A stretch of DNA of 64,000 nt, taken from the NCBI RefSeq assembly GCF_036621135.1, contig NZ_JAZIBG010000020.1, forward strand, positions 309,411-373,410. The letters are read 5' to 3'. Within the stretch, counting starts at the first letter, position 1, and each line of letters starts with the position of its first letter. Position numbers and translations under genes: made by a program. Source of the DNA: Aquincola agrisoli. Its GTDB lineage: Bacteria; Pseudomonadota; Gammaproteobacteria; Burkholderiales; Burkholderiaceae_C. Positions 42,085 through 53,200 of the stretch are shown piece by piece. The notes under the pieces are model-generated. The model was not told where the DNA came from and did no database searches. It saw nothing but the letters and a program-made list of their open reading frames with translations.

Positions 42085-43575
42085 TCAGCCGGCCTTGGCG
42101 GAGGGCAGCTTGGACACCAGCCGCAGCGACACCGTCAGCCCTTCGAGCTGGTAGTGCGGCCGCAGGAAGAACTTGGAGGTGTAGTAGCCGGGGTTGCCCT
42201 CGACCTCCTCCACCACCACCTCGGCGGCCGCCAGCGGCTTGCGCGCCTTGGTCTGCTCCGAGGAGTGCGCCGGGTCGCCGTCGACGTAGTTCAGGATCCA
42301 GTCCTGCAGCCAGCGCTGCACCTCGTCGCGCTCCTTGAACGAGCCGATCTTGTCGCGCACGATGCACTTCAGGTAGTGCGCGAAGCGGCAGGTCGCGAAC
42401 AGGTACGGCAGGCGCGCGGCCAGGTTGGCGTTGGCGGTGGCGTCGGGGTCGTCGTACTCGGCCGGCTTCTGCAGCGACTGCGCGCCGATGAAGGCGGCGA
42501 AGTCGCTGTTCTTGCGGTGCACCAGCGGCATGAAGCCGTTCTTGGCCAGTTCGGCCTCGCGCCGGTCGGAGATCGAGATCTCCGTGGGGCACTTCATGTC
42601 GACGCCGCCGTCGTCGGTCGGGAAGGTGTGCGTGGGCAGGCCCTCGACCGCGCCGCCCGACTCGATGCCGCGGATGCGCGAGCACCAGCCGTACTCCTTG
42701 AAGGAGCGGTTGATGTTCGTCGCCATCGCGTAGGCCGCGTTGGCCCAGGTGTACTTGCTGTGGTCGGCCGCGCCGGTGTCTTCCTCGAAGTTGAAGGCCT
42801 CGACCGGGTTGGTGCGCGCGCCGTACGGCAGGCGCGACAGGAAGCGCGGCATCGCCAGGCCCAGGTAGCGCGAGTCGTCGGATTCCCGCAGCGAGCGCCA
42901 GGCGGCGTACTCGGGCGTGGTGAAGATCTTGGTCAGGTCGCGCGGGTTGGCGAGTTCCTGCCAGGAGTCCATCTGCATCACGTTGGGCGAGGCGCCGGTG
43001 ATGAAGGGCGCGTGCGCGGCCGCGGCGACCTTGGCCATCTCGCCGAGCAGCTCGACGTCGGGGGCGCTCTGGTCGAAGTGGTAGTCGCCCACCAGGCAGC
43101 CGAAGGGCTCGCCGCCGAACTGGCCGAATTCCTCCTCATAGAGCTTCTTGAACAGCGGGCTCTGGTCCCAGGCCGTGCCCTTGTAGCGCTTGAGGGTCTT
43201 GCCGAGATCCTGCTTGCTGATGTTCATCACGCGGATCTTCAGCATCTCGTCGGTTTCGGTGTTGTTGACGAGGTAGTGCAGGCCGCGCCACGCGCCTTCG
43301 AGCTTCTGGAAGTCGGCGTGGTGGAGGATGAGGTTGATCTGCTCCGACAGCTTCTTGTCGATCGCGGCGATCATGTCCTCGATCGACTTGACGGTGTCCT
43401 TGCCGATCAGCTGCGTCTGCGCCAGCGCCTGCTGAGCGAGCGTCTGGACGGCCTGCTCGACGGCGCTCTTGGCCTCGTCGCTCTTGGGCTTGAATTCCTT
43501 CTGGAGCAGCGATGCGAGGTCGCTGCCTTCGAGGCTGACTGCAGCCAATGCGGAACTGGTTTGGGCTTCTGCCAT
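42085..43575 (-). CDS. tssC: T6SS contractile sheath large subunit TssC (VipB)
   Basis: A 496-aa sheath protein with unmistakable blocks: HHADFQKLEGAWRGLHYLV, FGQFGGEPFGCLVGDYHFD, SPLFKKLYEEEFG, ATNINRSFKEYGWCSRIRG, LPTHTFPTDDGGVDMKCPTEI, and near the end NPGYYTSKFFLRPHYQLEGL. It pairs with TssB to form the sheath whose contraction drives secretion. It starts at 43573-43575, 39 nt after tssB, and its length is standard. ClpV, encoded 6 kb downstream, recycles it. Confidence 0.99.
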   Translation of the reverse strand: MAEAQTSSALAAVSLEGSDLASLLQKEFKPKSDEAKSAVEQAVQTLAQQALAQTQLIGKDTVKSIEDMIAAIDKKLSEQINLILHHADFQKLEGAWRGLHYLVNNTETDEMLKIRVMNISKQDLGKTLKRYKGTAWDQSPLFKKLYEEEFGQFGGEPFGCLVGDYHFDQSAPDVELLGEMAKVAAAAHAPFITGASPNVMQMDSWQELANPRDLTKIFTTPEYAAWRSLRESDDSRYLGLAMPRFLSRLPYGARTNPVEAFNFEEDTGAADHSKYTWANAAYAMATNINRSFKEYGWCSRIRGIESGGAVEGLPTHTFPTDDGGVDMKCPTEISISDRREAELAKNGFMPLVHRKNSDFAAFIGAQSLQKPAEYDDPDATANANLAARLPYLFATCRFAHYLKCIVRDKIGSFKERDEVQRWLQDWILNYVDGDPAHSSEQTKARKPLAAAEVVVEEVEGNPGYYTSKFFLRPHYQLEGLTVSLRLVSKLPSAKAG

Positions 43576-43614
43576 GGTGACTCCAGGATTCGGATGCGCT
43601 GGGAGGGCCGGCCG

Positions 43615-44124
43615 TCAGGCCGCGCCGCCTTCTTCGGCCGGCTTGGCCGAGGTGGCCAGCGAACCGAGCAGTGCCGGGTCGGCCAGCACCTTGGCGATCA
43701 GTTCCTCGGCGCCGCCCTTGCCGTCCATGTAGGTGACGAGGTTCTGCAGCTGCTCGCGGGCGGTCAGCAGCTTGTTGAGCGAGTCGACCTTGCGCGCCAC
43801 GGCGGCGGGCGAGAAGTCGTCCATGCTGTCGAAGGTCAGGTCCACGCTGATGTTGCCTTCGCCGGTCAGGGTGTTGGGCACCTGGAAGGCCACGCGCGGC
43901 TTCATCGACTTCATGCGGGCGTCGAAGTTGTCGACGTCGATCTCGAGGAACTTGCGGTCGGCGACCGGTGCGAGCGGGTCGGCCGGCTTGCCCGACAGGT
44001 CGGACAGCACGCCCATCACGAAGGGCAGCTGCACCTTCTTCTCGGCACCGTAGACCTCGACGTCGTATTCGATCTGCACTCGCGGTGCCCGGTTGCGGGC
44101 GATGAACTTCTGGCTGCTACCCAT
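43615..44124 (-). CDS. tssB: T6SS contractile sheath small subunit TssB (VipA)
   Basis: A 169-aa sheath subunit starting MGSSQKFIARNRAPRVQIEYDVE, followed by KKVQLPFVMGVLSDLSG, FLEIDVDNFDARMKSMKPRV, FDSMDDFSPAAVARKV and LLTAREQLQNLVTYMDGK, all diagnostic of VipA/TssB. A ribosome site AAGGAGTCC lies just before the ATG. It precedes tssC with a 39-nt gap and follows tssA by 38 nt. Sheath assembly would occur in the cytoplasm together with TssC around the Hcp tube. Confidence 0.98.
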   Translation of the reverse strand: MGSSQKFIARNRAPRVQIEYDVEVYGAEKKVQLPFVMGVLSDLSGKPADPLAPVADRKFLEIDVDNFDARMKSMKPRVAFQVPNTLTGEGNISVDLTFDSMDDFSPAAVARKVDSLNKLLTAREQLQNLVTYMDGKGGAEELIAKVLADPALLGSLATSAKPAEEGGAA

Positions 44125-44162
44125 GATGGACTCCTTGGTTGAACGGCCGGGCGTTGGCGCCC

Positions 44163-45233
44163 TTATGCGGACTCATCGTCCAGTTGCACGCTGTCGGGAT
44201 CGACGCCCATCACACGGGCCACTTCGGCCAGCGAATCGGGAGCCAGCTCTTTCATCAGCTGCAGGAAATTGCGGTTGATCATGCGGCGGGCCCGGCGCAA
44301 CAGCAAGGGTGCGGGGCTCGTGGGTTCGGTGCGCTCCAGGTACTCGCACACCATGTCGATGGCACGCAGCGCATCCTCGCGCGTGGCCACCGTGCCCGAC
44401 AGGCCGCGGGCCGGTGCGGCGCGCGCGGCGCCGGGGGCGGCCTCGGTGCCGGCCTCGTCGGCCGCAGCCTCGCCGTCGGCCCCGGCGTCGGGGGCCGCGG
44501 CGGGCGCCGGCATCACCCCGACCAGCGTGTGCAGCAGCGACTGCAGCGGCTTCAGGTCCGGTGCGGACTCGATGCCCGCCCGGTCGTTGGCCAGTGCGGA
44601 CAGCGTCTTGAGGTGGGCCATCGCCTGCGCGGGCAGCTGGCTGAGCGCCGGATCCTGCGCGACGGCCGCGCCCAGCATCTGGCCGAGCTGGTCGCGGGTG
44701 TAGGCGGGCTCGCCGTCACGGGCCGGCATCAGCCCGAGCGCCACCTCGACCGAGCGCACCCGCACCTCGCCGACGCCCCGCTGGCTGAACAGCAGCGCAC
44801 GCCGCACGTCGCCCACGAGGCCGTCGGACTCGCGCAGCACGCCGAGCGCGTTCATCCGCGCGTAGGGGTCGCCGTCGTCGGGGTCGGGCAGCGGGTGCAG
44901 GGTTTCCCAGAAGGTCTCGAGCAGGCCATGCAGCAGGCGCAGGCCCTCGGGCACCGCGGCGAAGCCTTCGAGGTGCGTGCAGGCGCGGACCCAGAGCACG
45001 GCCACGCGCAGGTCGCGTGTGCGCTCCATCAGCGCTTCGGCCTCGGCGCGCACCACGCGCCAGTCGGGCGGCACGGCGGCTTCGAACTGGGTTTCAGGTT
45101 TGCCGGCGGCCGACTGGTTCAGCGCCAGGAAATCGTTGTCGTATTCGAGGTCGGGCCCGCAGGGCGCGTTCTCTTCGGACAAAGGCTGCAGCCATCCTTC
45201 GATGGCGCTGGTGCCCGTGAAAACGTCGCTCAC
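44163..45233 (-). CDS. tssA: T6SS baseplate/cap protein TssA (ImpA N-terminal domain)
   Basis: A 356-aa protein with the ImpA_N domain at about 10-130: ISEENPCG-like PLSEENAPCGPDLEYDNDFL, DWRVVRAEAEALMERTRDLRVAV and the following helices. A variable Ala/Pro-rich linker at about 240-285 and a C-terminal helical domain follow (LRAIDMVCEYLERTEPTSPAPLLLRRARRMI in pieces). TssA primes and caps tube-sheath polymerisation. The start is a GTG at 45231-45233. It is the first gene of the large T6SS group and is divergent from the two-partner-secretion operon. Confidence 0.95.
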   Translation of the reverse strand: MSDVFTGTSAIEGWLQPLSEENAPCGPDLEYDNDFLALNQSAAGKPETQFEAAVPPDWRVVRAEAEALMERTRDLRVAVLWVRACTHLEGFAAVPEGLRLLHGLLETFWETLHPLPDPDDGDPYARMNALGVLRESDGLVGDVRRALLFSQRGVGEVRVRSVEVALGLMPARDGEPAYTRDQLGQMLGAAVAQDPALSQLPAQAMAHLKTLSALANDRAGIESAPDLKPLQSLLHTLVGVMPAPAAAPDAGADGEAAADEAGTEAAPGAARAAPARGLSGTVATREDALRAIDMVCEYLERTEPTSPAPLLLRRARRMINRNFLQLMKELAPDSLAEVARVMGVDPDSVQLDDESA

Positions 45234-45476
45234 CTCTGCATCCCCAACATGCCCGGTCCGCTCTCGACTTTTTCTGAATTGTTGTGTGGTGTGTTGTCAA
45301 CAACAACATGCAGTATTTGCATGGCTCACCAGCGAGGCGCGAGTGTCGCAGCGTTCAGGGGCTATGAAAAGCGCCAAGTGTGGTTTAGGGCACTCATCGA
45401 GCCTCCTGGTGCAAATAGTGTGAAGTCGTTGGCTACTATCCGCCGCCGGCGAAGTGATGCCGGCGTCGGGGGGGCG
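45234..45476. promoter_or_regulatory. Divergent control region between tssA and the tpsB-like gene
   Basis: This 243-nt gap is relatively AT-rich around 45268-45325. On the minus strand TTGACA (reverse complement of 45295-45300) is a perfect -35 for tssA, though the -10 at 17 nt (TCAGAA) is poor. For the plus strand TACTAT at 45434-45439 is a possible -10. The 10-mer TGTTGTGTGG at 45280-45289 is shared with the tssK upstream region at 20842-20851. No sigma-54 consensus was noticed. Confidence 0.5.
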
Positions 45477-47204
45477 ATGTTGCGAGGGGCGGAACGACCC
45501 GGACGGCGTGGGGCGGCCGGGCGGGGGCAGGCGTGGCGTTCGTGGGCGGGGCTGTGTGCCGGCGTGTGCTGGAGCGCCTTGTCCGTGGCGCAGGCCGACC
45601 GGGTGGTGCCCACGCCGGCGGAGCTGGCACCGCGCATCGCGCCGACGCCCGGCGATGCCGCCAGCCTGCCGCCGCGGCCCGTGCCGCGCGAGCTGGCCAA
45701 GCCGCAGGACGAGGTGCTGCTCGACGTCGTGGCCTACGAGGTGGCGCCGGATGCGCCGCCTGAACTGCGCGCCGCGCTGCCCGCGCTGACGGCGGCCTAC
45801 GTCGGCCGGGCGCGCTCGTACGAAGACCTCGTCAACGCCACCACCGAGGTCACGCGCTTCCTGCAGCGCGAACTCGGCTACTACCTGGGCTATGCCTACC
45901 TGCCGGCGCAGGCGCCGGAGGGCGGCGTGGTGCGGATCGCGGTGCTGGAAGGCCGGCTCGACCGCGTCGAGCTGCGCTGGGACGACCGGGTGCCGGTGCG
46001 GCGCGAGGTGGTGGAGGCGTACCTCTCGCACCTGAAGCCGGGTGACATCCTGCGCGTGCGCAACGTGGAGCGCGTGGTGTTCCTGGTCAACGACCTGCGC
46101 GGCATGAACGCGCGCTTCGACGTGGCAGCGGGGTCGCGGCCCGGCACCGCGATGCTCGTCGTCACCCCGCAGGCCGAGGCGCGCTGGTCGGGCAAGGTGG
46201 ACGTGGACCTCAACGGCTCCCGCTTCCTCGGCACCGAGCGCATCGGCGCCGTGGCGTTGTACGCGAGCCCCTTCGGCCGGGGCGACGGCTTCACCGCCAC
46301 CGCGCTCAGCTCGTTCGGCAACGGGCTGCGCTTCGCGCTGCTGGGCTACGTGTCGCCCGTTGGCAGCAGCGGGCTCAAGCTCGGGGCCACGGTGTCCACC
46401 GTCGACTACGCGCTGGACAGCGCGACCTTCGACCTCGGCCTCAACGGCAGCGCGCTCAACGTCACGGCCTACGGCCTCTACCCCTGGGTGCGCTCGCGCA
46501 ACCTGAACCTCTTCGGCCTGGCCTCGCTGGAATACAAGCGCTACGTCGACCGGCAGGACGTCACCGCCTCGGTGACCCGCAAGACCGTTCACAGCCTGAC
46601 CGCCGGCATCACCGGCGACTTCCGCGACGCCTGGCTGAGCGGGGCCGTCAACGCCTACGAGCTGAACGTGTCGGCCGGCAGCGTGCGCTACGAGGGCGGG
46701 CGCAGCAGCCAGCTCGACGATGACGCCGACCACGTGAAGCTGATGTTCTCGATCAACCGGCTGCAGAACCTCGTCGACAACCGGCTGCTGCTGTACCTCG
46801 CGCTGCGCGGCCAGCTCACCGGCCACCGGCTCGACACGACCGAGCAGTTCCGCCTCGGCGGCCCCGATGCCGTGCGCGCCTTCGCGGCCGGCGAGGCCAC
46901 CGGCGACCGCGGCGCGGTGATGACGGCCGAGCTGCGGCTGCTGCCGCCGGAGTCCTGGCTGGGGCCGCTGGCCCGCGAGCTGGTGTTCGGCCTGTTCTAC
47001 GACGCGGGCCGCCGCGGGCTGCGCCCCGGCGCGGACGGCGGCGAATCGCGCAGCTTCTCGGGCGCCGGCGTGTCCGTCTCGTGGGAGCGCCCGCGGCAGT
47101 GGGCGCTGCGGGCGAGCCTGGCCACGCCGCTGGCCGGCGATCCGCGCGGGGATCCGCGCGAACGCGATCCCCGCCTGTACCTGCAGCTCACCCGCGTGTT
47201 CTGA
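45477..47204 (+). CDS. Two-partner secretion outer-membrane transporter TpsB (ShlB/FhaC/HecB family)
   Basis: A 575-aa Omp85-family transporter. The N-terminus has an Arg-rich signal peptide ending near SVAQA at about residue 39. POTRA-2/ShlB-type sequence follows, such as RSYEDLVNATTEVTRFLQRELGYYLGYAYLPAQ (in pieces) and GVVRIAVLEGRLDRVEL, then a linker, LRVRNVERVVFLVNDLRGMNARFDV, and a C-terminal barrel with RLGGPDAVRAF and a final LYLQLTRVF strand. It exports the TpsA-type protein encoded 38 nt downstream. The ATG at 45477 is the first with a signal peptide; the longer frame runs antisense to tssA and is not used. Confidence 0.94.
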   Translation: MLRGAERPGRRGAAGRGQAWRSWAGLCAGVCWSALSVAQADRVVPTPAELAPRIAPTPGDAASLPPRPVPRELAKPQDEVLLDVVAYEVAPDAPPELRAALPALTAAYVGRARSYEDLVNATTEVTRFLQRELGYYLGYAYLPAQAPEGGVVRIAVLEGRLDRVELRWDDRVPVRREVVEAYLSHLKPGDILRVRNVERVVFLVNDLRGMNARFDVAAGSRPGTAMLVVTPQAEARWSGKVDVDLNGSRFLGTERIGAVALYASPFGRGDGFTATALSSFGNGLRFALLGYVSPVGSSGLKLGATVSTVDYALDSATFDLGLNGSALNVTAYGLYPWVRSRNLNLFGLASLEYKRYVDRQDVTASVTRKTVHSLTAGITGDFRDAWLSGAVNAYELNVSAGSVRYEGGRSSQLDDDADHVKLMFSINRLQNLVDNRLLLYLALRGQLTGHRLDTTEQFRLGGPDAVRAFAAGEATGDRGAVMTAELRLLPPESWLGPLARELVFGLFYDAGRRGLRPGADGGESRSFSGAGVSVSWERPRQWALRASLATPLAGDPRGDPRERDPRLYLQLTRVF

Positions 47205-47242
47205 CGCGCTGCCCTTCGGCTGTTCTTGAAGAGGTTCCCGTG

Positions 47243-50200
47243 ATGCCTTCCTTGCGCCGCTCCGCCACACGCCGTGCAGCTTCCCGTGCGGGCTGCCCCG
47301 CGCAGCAGCCCGGGTGGCCCGTGTTGCGCCCGGTGTGCGCGGCCGCGGCGCTGCTGGCCTGCGGCGCCGCCGGGGCCCTGCCGCAGGGCGGGACCGTGGT
47401 GGGCGGCGAGGCCTCGATCGTGACGGCGCCGTCGCGCACCGAGATCATCCAGACGACGCAGAAGGCGGCGATCGACTGGCAGCACTTCTCCATCGGCCGG
47501 CACGAGACGGTGCGCATCGAGCAGCCGGGCGCGGAGGCGGTGCTGCTCAACCGCGTGGTCGGCGGATCGCCGTCGGTGCTGCTCGGGCAGCTGCAGTCCA
47601 ACGGCCGCGTCTACCTCAGCAACCCGCGCGGGATCATCTTCGGTGCCGGCGGGCAGGTGGACGTGGGCGGCCTCGTGGCGACGACGCTGTCGATCGACGA
47701 TGCCGCGCTGCGCGCGGGGCGCTTCGATCTCTCGCGCGGCAGCGAGGCGCCCGGCGCGATCGAGGTGGCCGGCGACATCCGCGCCGCGGGCACGGTGGCG
47801 CTCGTCGCCCCGGCGCTGGCGGTGGCCCCCACCGGCCGCATCGCGGCGCCGCGCATCGGGCTGGCGGCGGCCGAGGCGGTGACGGTCGACGTCGACGGCG
47901 ACGGGCTGGTCTTCTTCAACATGCGCGGGGAGCAGGCCGCGGCGCGGCTCGAGGTGCTGGGCGCGCTGCAGGCCGACGGCGGCCATGCGGAGCTGCGCGC
48001 TGCGGCACGCGCGGGCTTTGCGGACACGGTGCTCAATATGGAAGGCATCGTGCAGGCGCGCACGCTGGGCGTGCGCGAGGGCCGCGTGGTGATCGACGGC
48101 GGCGGCACCGGCATCGTGCGCGTGGCCGGCCGCATCGATGCGACCGGCCTGCAGGCCGGCGCGCAGGGCGGTGCGGTCGACGTGCTCGGCGACCGGGTGC
48201 TGCTCGATGCCGCGGCCCGGGTCGACGCCTCGGGCGCGGCCGGCGGCGGCAGCCTGCGCATCGGCGGCGATTTCCAGGGCGCGAACGGCAGCGTGCGCAA
48301 CGCCAGCCGCGTCGCGGTGCTGCAGGGCGCCACGATGCGGGCCGACGCAATGGCGGCCGGCGACGGCGGGCGGGTGATCGTCTGGTCCGACGAGGCGACG
48401 CGCTTCGCCGGGCACCTCAGCGCCCGCGGCGGTGCGGCGGGCGGCGACGGCGGCTTCGCCGAGGTGTCGGGCAAGCAGTTCCTCGACTACGCCGGCGTGG
48501 CGGACCTGGGGGCGCCCGCCGGGGCGGCCGGGCGGCTGCTGCTCGATCCGCTGAACCTGACCATCGGCGGCACCGCGAACCTCAACGGCGACGCGACGGC
48601 GGGCGACGACCTGTCGTCGCCCCTGCTGGCCTTTGCCGATGCGCCCGGTGCCGGCAGCCAGATCACCGCGGCCGCCGTGGTCGCGCAGCTCCAGGCGGGC
48701 GGCGGCACGTCGGTGGAACTGCAGGCGAGCAACAACATCACCGTCGGTGCAGCCGTCAGCGCCAACTCGGGGGCGCTGACGCTGCGGGCCGGCAACAGCA
48801 TTGCCGTCAATGCGCCGGTCTCGGTGGCCGGCGGCCTCCAGCTGCATGCCAACGACGGCGGCGGGCCCGCCAGCGGCTCGGGCCGCGTGGTGGTGGATGC
48901 GGCGCTGACGGCCGCCGGCGGCCAGGTGCTGATCGACAACCACGGCAGCAGCGTGGCGAACGGGATCAACGCCGCGGTGCAGGGCGGCAGCGTGGTGCTG
49001 CGCGGCTCGGCCAACGTGATGGGCACGCTCGCCGGCACGGCCATCGACATCGACGGCGGCACCGTGACGCTGGGCGCGGCCGACCGGCTGGCCGACGGTG
49101 CCGCCGTCACGGTGGCCGCCGGCGCGGCGCTGGCCCTCGGCGGCTTCGACGAGACGGTCGGCAGCCTGTCGCTCGCCGGCACGCTGAGCAACGGCACCCT
49201 GACGGCCGCCACCTATGCGCTGGCGGGCGGCACGGTCCATGTCAGCGCGGGGCTCGGCACCGGCACCCTGACCAGCACGGGCCTGAGCGCGCTGGACGGC
49301 ACCTCGGCCGCCTCGACGGTCGACGTGGCCAGCGGCACGCTGGCGTTGGGCGGCGGCCCGAACCGGCTCGCCGACACCGCGGTGGTCACGGTGGCCGGCG
49401 GGGCGACGCTGGCACTGGGCGGTTTCGCCGACACGGTGGGCAGCCTGGCCTTGTCGGGCACGCTGAGCAACGGCACGCTGACGGCGGCCGCCTACACGCT
49501 GGACGGCGGCACGGTCGCTGCCAGCGGCGGCCTGGGCACCGGCGTGCTGACGAGCACCGGCAGCGCGACGTTGAACGGCACCGCGGCCGCGGGCACGGTC
49601 CACGTCGACGGCGGCACGCTGGCGCTGGGCGCATCGAACCGCCTGGCCGACGGCGCGGCCGTCACGGTGGCCGCGGGCGCGACGCTGGCGCTGGGCGCGT
49701 CCAGCGACACGGTGGGCAGCCTGTCGCTGGCAGGCACGCTGGCCGGCACTGGCACGCTGACGGCCGCGACCTACGCGCTGGACGGCGCGCAGGTGCAGGC
49801 CGGCCTGGGTGCCGGGGCGCTGACGAGCGACGGCGCGGTGCGGATCACCGGCCAAGCCAACGTCACGACGGCGGCGGTGCGCAGCGGCGTGCTGTCGGTG
49901 GGCGACGGCGGCGCGGGCGGCTCGCTCGGCGGCAGCACGACGGTGGCCGCGGGCACGACGCTGCGCTACGACGTGGCCGGCCCGGTGGCGCTGGGCGCGG
50001 TGAGCGGCGACGGCACGGTGGAGCATGCCGGCAGCGGCGTGATGACGATCGGCCAGGCGGTGGGCGTGGGCCTGTTCGAGGTGAGCGGCAGCGGCACCGC
50101 GCGGCTGGCCGCGGCGGACCGCTTCGGGGACGGCGTGGCCGTGCGGGTGGCAGGCGCGGGCCGGCTCGACCTGGCCGGCTTCAGCGACACGGTCGGCAGC

Positions 50201-53200
50201 CTGGACCTGTCGGGCACGCTGGCGGGCACCGGCACGCTCACGGCCGCGAGCTACACGCTGAACGGCGCCACCGTGGACGCGAACCTGGGCGCAGGCACGC
50301 TCACCAGCACCGGCGCCACGCTGCTCAACGGCACGGCGGCCGCGGCGGTGGTGAACGTCGACGGTGGCACGCTGGCGCTGGGTGCATCGAACCGGTTGGC
50401 CAACAGCGCGGCCGTCACGGTGGCCGATGGCGCGGCGCTGTCGTTGGGTGGCTTTGCCGACACGGTGGGCAGCCTGTCGCTGGCGGGCACGCTGGCCGGC
50501 ACCGGCACGCTGACGGCCGCCGCCTATGGGTTGAGCGGAGGCACCGTGCACGCGAGCCTGGGCGCCGGCGTGTTGACCAGCACCGGCAGTTCGACGCTGC
50601 ACGGCACCGCGGCCGCAGCCTCGGTCCACATCGACGGCGGCACCTTGGCGCTGGGCGCTGCGGACCGCCTGGCCGACACGGCAACGGTCACGGTGGCCGC
50701 GGGCGCGACGCTGGCGCTGGGCACGTCCAGCGACACGGTGGGCAGCCTGTCGCTGGCAGGCACGTTGGCCGGCACCGGCACGCTGACGGCCGCGACCTAC
50801 GCGCTGGACGGCGCGCAGGTGCAGGCCGGCCTGGGTGCCGGGGCGTTGACGAGCGACGGCGCGGTGCGGATCACCGGCCAAGCCAACGTCACGACGGCGG
50901 CGGTGCGCAGCGGCGTGCTGTCGGTGGGCAACGGCGGCGCGGGCGGCTCGCTCGGCGGCAGCACGACGGTGGCCGCGGGCACGACGCTGCGCTACGACGT
51001 GGCCGGCCCGGTGGCGCTGGGCGCGGTGAGCGGCGACGGCACGGTGGAGCATGCCGGCAGCGGCGTGATGACGATCGGCCAGGCGGTGGGCGTGGGCCGG
51101 TTCGAGGTGAGCGGCAGCGGCACCGCGCGGCTGGGCGCCGACCACCGCTTCGGGGACGGTGTGGCCGTGCGGGTGGCGGGTGCGGGCACGCTGGACCTGG
51201 TCGGCTTCAACGACACGCTGGGCAGCCTGGACCTGTCGGGCACGCTGGCGGGCACCGGCACGCTCACGGCCGCGAGCTACACGCTGAACGGTGCCATCGT
51301 GGACGCGAACCTGGGCGCAGGCACGCTCACCAGCACCGGCGCCACGCTGCTCAACGGCACGGCGGCCGCGGCGGTGGTGAACGTCGACGGCGGCACGCTG
51401 GCGCTGGGCGGCGCGAACCGGCTGGGCGACGCGGCCGCCGTCACCGTGGCCGGGGGTGCGGTGCTGTCGCTGGGGGGCTTTGCCGACACGGTGGGCAGCC
51501 TGGCCTTGTCGGGCACGCTGGGCAACGGCACGTTGACGGCGGCCACCTACGCGTTGGACGGCGGCACGGTCAGCGCCAGCGGCGGCCTGGGCGCCGGCGT
51601 GCTGACGAGCACCGGCAGTTCGACGCTGAACGGCACCGCGGCCGCGGGCACGGTCCACATCGGCGGCGGCACGCTGGCGCTGGGGGCCTCGAACCGCCTG
51701 GCCGACGGCGCGGCCGTCACGGTGGCCGCGGGCGCGACGCTGGCGCTGGGCACGTCCAGCGACGCGGTGGGCAGCCTGGCGCTGGCAGGCACGCTGGCGG
51801 GCACCGGCACGCTGACGGCCGGGAGCTACACCCTGAGCGGCGCCACCGTCGACGCCAACCTCGGCACCGGCACGCTGGCCAGCCGGGGCGCCAGCGTGCT
51901 GAACGGCAGCGCCGCGGCGCTGGTGGTGCGCGTCGATGACGGCTCGCTGTCACTCGGCGCCGCGGACCGGCTGGCCGATGCGGCGGCCGTCTCGGTGGCC
52001 GCAGGCGCCACGCTGGCGCTGGGCAGCGCCTCCGAGGCCGTCGGCAGCCTGGCGCTGTCCGGGACGCTGTCGGGCACCGGCACGCTGACGGCGGCGACCT
52101 ACACGCTCAGCGGCGCCACCGTCGACGCGAACCTCGGCGCGGGCGCGCTCGCCAGCACCGGCGCCACGCTGCTCAACGGCACGGCGGCCGCGGCGGTGGT
52201 GAACGTCGACGGCGGCACGCTGGTGCTGGGCGCGTCCGACCGGCTGGCGGACGGCGCCGCGGTCCGCATCGCGGGCGGCGCCACGTTGTCGTTGGGCGGT
52301 TTCAGCGACACGGTGGGCAGCCTGTGGGCGGCGGGCACGCTGTCGGGCACCGGCACCTTGACGGCCGCGACCTACACCTTGCAGGGCGCCCGGGTCGAGG
52401 CCCACCTCGGCGCGGGCACGCTCGACAGCCGGGGCGCGACGGTGCTCGACGGCAGTGCGGCGGCGACGGCGGTGACCGTCACCGACGGCACGCTCGCGCT
52501 CGGCGCGGCCCACCGGCTCGCCGATGCCGCGCACGTGGCGGTCGCGGCCGGTGCCGCCCTCGTGCTCGGCGGCGACGAGACCATCGGCTCGCTGGCGGGC
52601 GAGGGGCGCCTCATGCTCACCGGCACCCTCTCGACAGGCGCTGCGGCCAGCACGCACTTCGCCGGGTCGCTGGGAGGCGCCGGCGGCCTGCGCAAGCTCG
52701 GCGCGGCCACACGCTTCACCCTGGCCGGCACGAACGCCTTCACCGGCGACACCATGGTCGACGGCGGCACGCTGGTGCTCGACAGCGCGCTGGCCTCGCA
52801 GGCCGTCGTGGTGAACGCCGGCACGCTGGCGCTGGGCGGCGCCGACCGCCTCGCCGACGGCGCGCAGCTCCAGGTGGCCCGCGGCGCCCGCCTGGCGCTG
52901 GGCGCCTTCGACGACACCCTCGGCCGGCTGTCGCTGCAGGGCACGCTGGACGGGAGCGGCACGCTCACCGCCGCGCACTACGCGCTCGACGGGGCCGTGG
53001 TCGACGCGCACCTCGGCGCCGGCGAGCTCGCCAGCACCGGTGCCACCACGCTGAACGGCACGGCCGGCGCGCAGGTGCTGCGGGTCGACGGCGGCAGCTT
53101 GGTGCTGGGCGGTGGGGGGCGGCTGACGGCGCTGCCGCAGGTGGTGCTGGGGGCTGGCGCCGCGCTGGTGCTGGGCGGGGCGGAGACGATCGGCAGCCTG

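Noticed and set aside
44139..45476. In-frame 446-codon extension upstream of the TpsB start
   Set aside because: It runs antisense through tssA and lacks a signal peptide; the ATG at 45477 gives a proper signal sequence.
46997..51658. Minus-strand open frame of 1553 codons
   Set aside because: Antisense to tpsB and tpsA; its repeats only mirror those of the exoprotein gene.
47314..51939. Second plus-strand frame inside the exoprotein gene
   Set aside because: Its Arg/Gly-rich product mirrors the tpsA repeats in the wrong frame; the real frame has the signal peptide and TPS domain.
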